Source of the DNA: Prorocentrum cordatum
Taxonomy: Eukaryota > Sar > Dinophyceae > Prorocentrales > Prorocentraceae
Assembly (NCBI GenBank): GCA_963575745.1
Contig: CAUYUJ010016691.1
Span: 1-64,000, forward strand
Reading direction: 5' to 3'
Length of the DNA: 64,000 nt
The notes under the pieces are model-generated. The model worked only from the letters and a program-made list of their open reading frames with translations. It searched no databases and was not told where the DNA came from. Shown one piece after another: positions 63,680-64,000 of this stretch; position 1 is the first letter of the stretch; each line of letters opens with the position of its first letter. A program made the translations under genes and the position numbers.

Positions 63680-64000
63680 CTGGGTGGGGGGACGCATGCG
63701 GGCGGTTGCAGTGGGGCCTTCGGTGGAGTTCCCCAAGGGGCCACGAAAAGTGTGAGGGGTGTGACGACATGAATGCGGGGGGCGCATGCGGACGGTAGCA
63801 CTGGGACCTTCGGTGGGGTTCCCGATGGGCTGTACTGGGTGGGGGGGGACGCATGCGGACGGTAGCGCTGGGACCTTCGGTGGGGTTCCCGATGAGTCCA
63901 CGAAACGCTTTACTGGAGGGGGGTGGGACGCATGTGGACGGTAGCACTGGGACCTTCGGTGGGGCTCCCCCTATGGGGCCACGAAACGCTGTACTGGGTC
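63680..64000 (+). repeat. H-family tandem array running off the window
   Basis: About four units of GGGGGGACGCATGCGG(G/A)CGGT, ..GGGACCTTCGGTGGGGTTCC and CACGAAACGCT.TACTGG. The sub-type differs from the array at 58083-58765 (CGGACGGTAGC in place of TGATCACAGCC). It is cut by the window end. Confidence 0.9.

Noticed and set aside
62379-63755. 458-codon plus-strand frame and several overlapping frames in 61.5-63.7 kb
   Set aside because: Composition is dictated by CCCCAAGAGG motifs, all frames look alike (Arg/Pro/Lys/Glu), and no start, splice or domain evidence exists.

Overview
The window looks like dinoflagellate nuclear DNA. It is GC-rich and full of long (GGA/TCC)n tracts, gene-like sequence is sparse and split by introns, and most of the rest is layered repeats. 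The intron borders I can place are GT..AG, nearly all phase 0, and usually have G right after the acceptor AG, as reported for dinoflagellate introns. The retrotransposon and HU-like protein types seen are also typical of dinoflagellates. The genus cannot be fixed from the sequence. No rRNA, tRNA, CRISPR array or bacterial-type operon was seen.

Layout. 0.57-3.3 kb (-): a frameshifted, 5'-truncated non-LTR reverse transcriptase that starts at a (CCT)n tract. 3.3-13.2 kb: no convincing gene; simple repeats and several families of short inverted-repeat (MITE-like) elements. 13.28-21.0 kb (-): a full-length but decayed Copia-type LTR retrotransposon with both LTRs and a matching 5-bp target duplication. 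21.46-22.2 kb (-): a two-exon gene for a small membrane-anchored protein. 22.2-24.4 kb: repeats. 24.42-30.75 kb (-): a five-exon gene for an unrecognised protein of about 1,243 aa; intron 2 holds a 1.18-kb dispersed repeat. 32.65-33.66 kb (-): an unrecognised hydrophilic protein. 33.7-42.3 kb: repeats, including a diverged GCGC-rich satellite. 42.38-43.50 kb (-): a three-exon HU-like DNA-binding protein whose first intron is nearly all inverted repeat (introner-like). 44.60-51.20 kb (-): three long coding blocks, probably one gene of about 1,744 aa that looks transposase-derived. 51.3-52.5 kb: second copy of the 1.18-kb repeat. 53.75-56.8 kb (+): a second truncated non-LTR element, joining an RT remnant, zinc fingers, a cytosine-methyltransferase-like domain and a helix resembling RPA32-binding motifs. 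57-64 kb: inverted-repeat elements, tandem arrays and purine tracts, with no convincing gene.

Apart from the element at 53.75 kb, every supported coding region lies on the minus strand, as expected for dinoflagellate unidirectional gene blocks. No pathway links the genes; the main biology is a heavy load of mobile elements, some sitting inside or exactly at introns.
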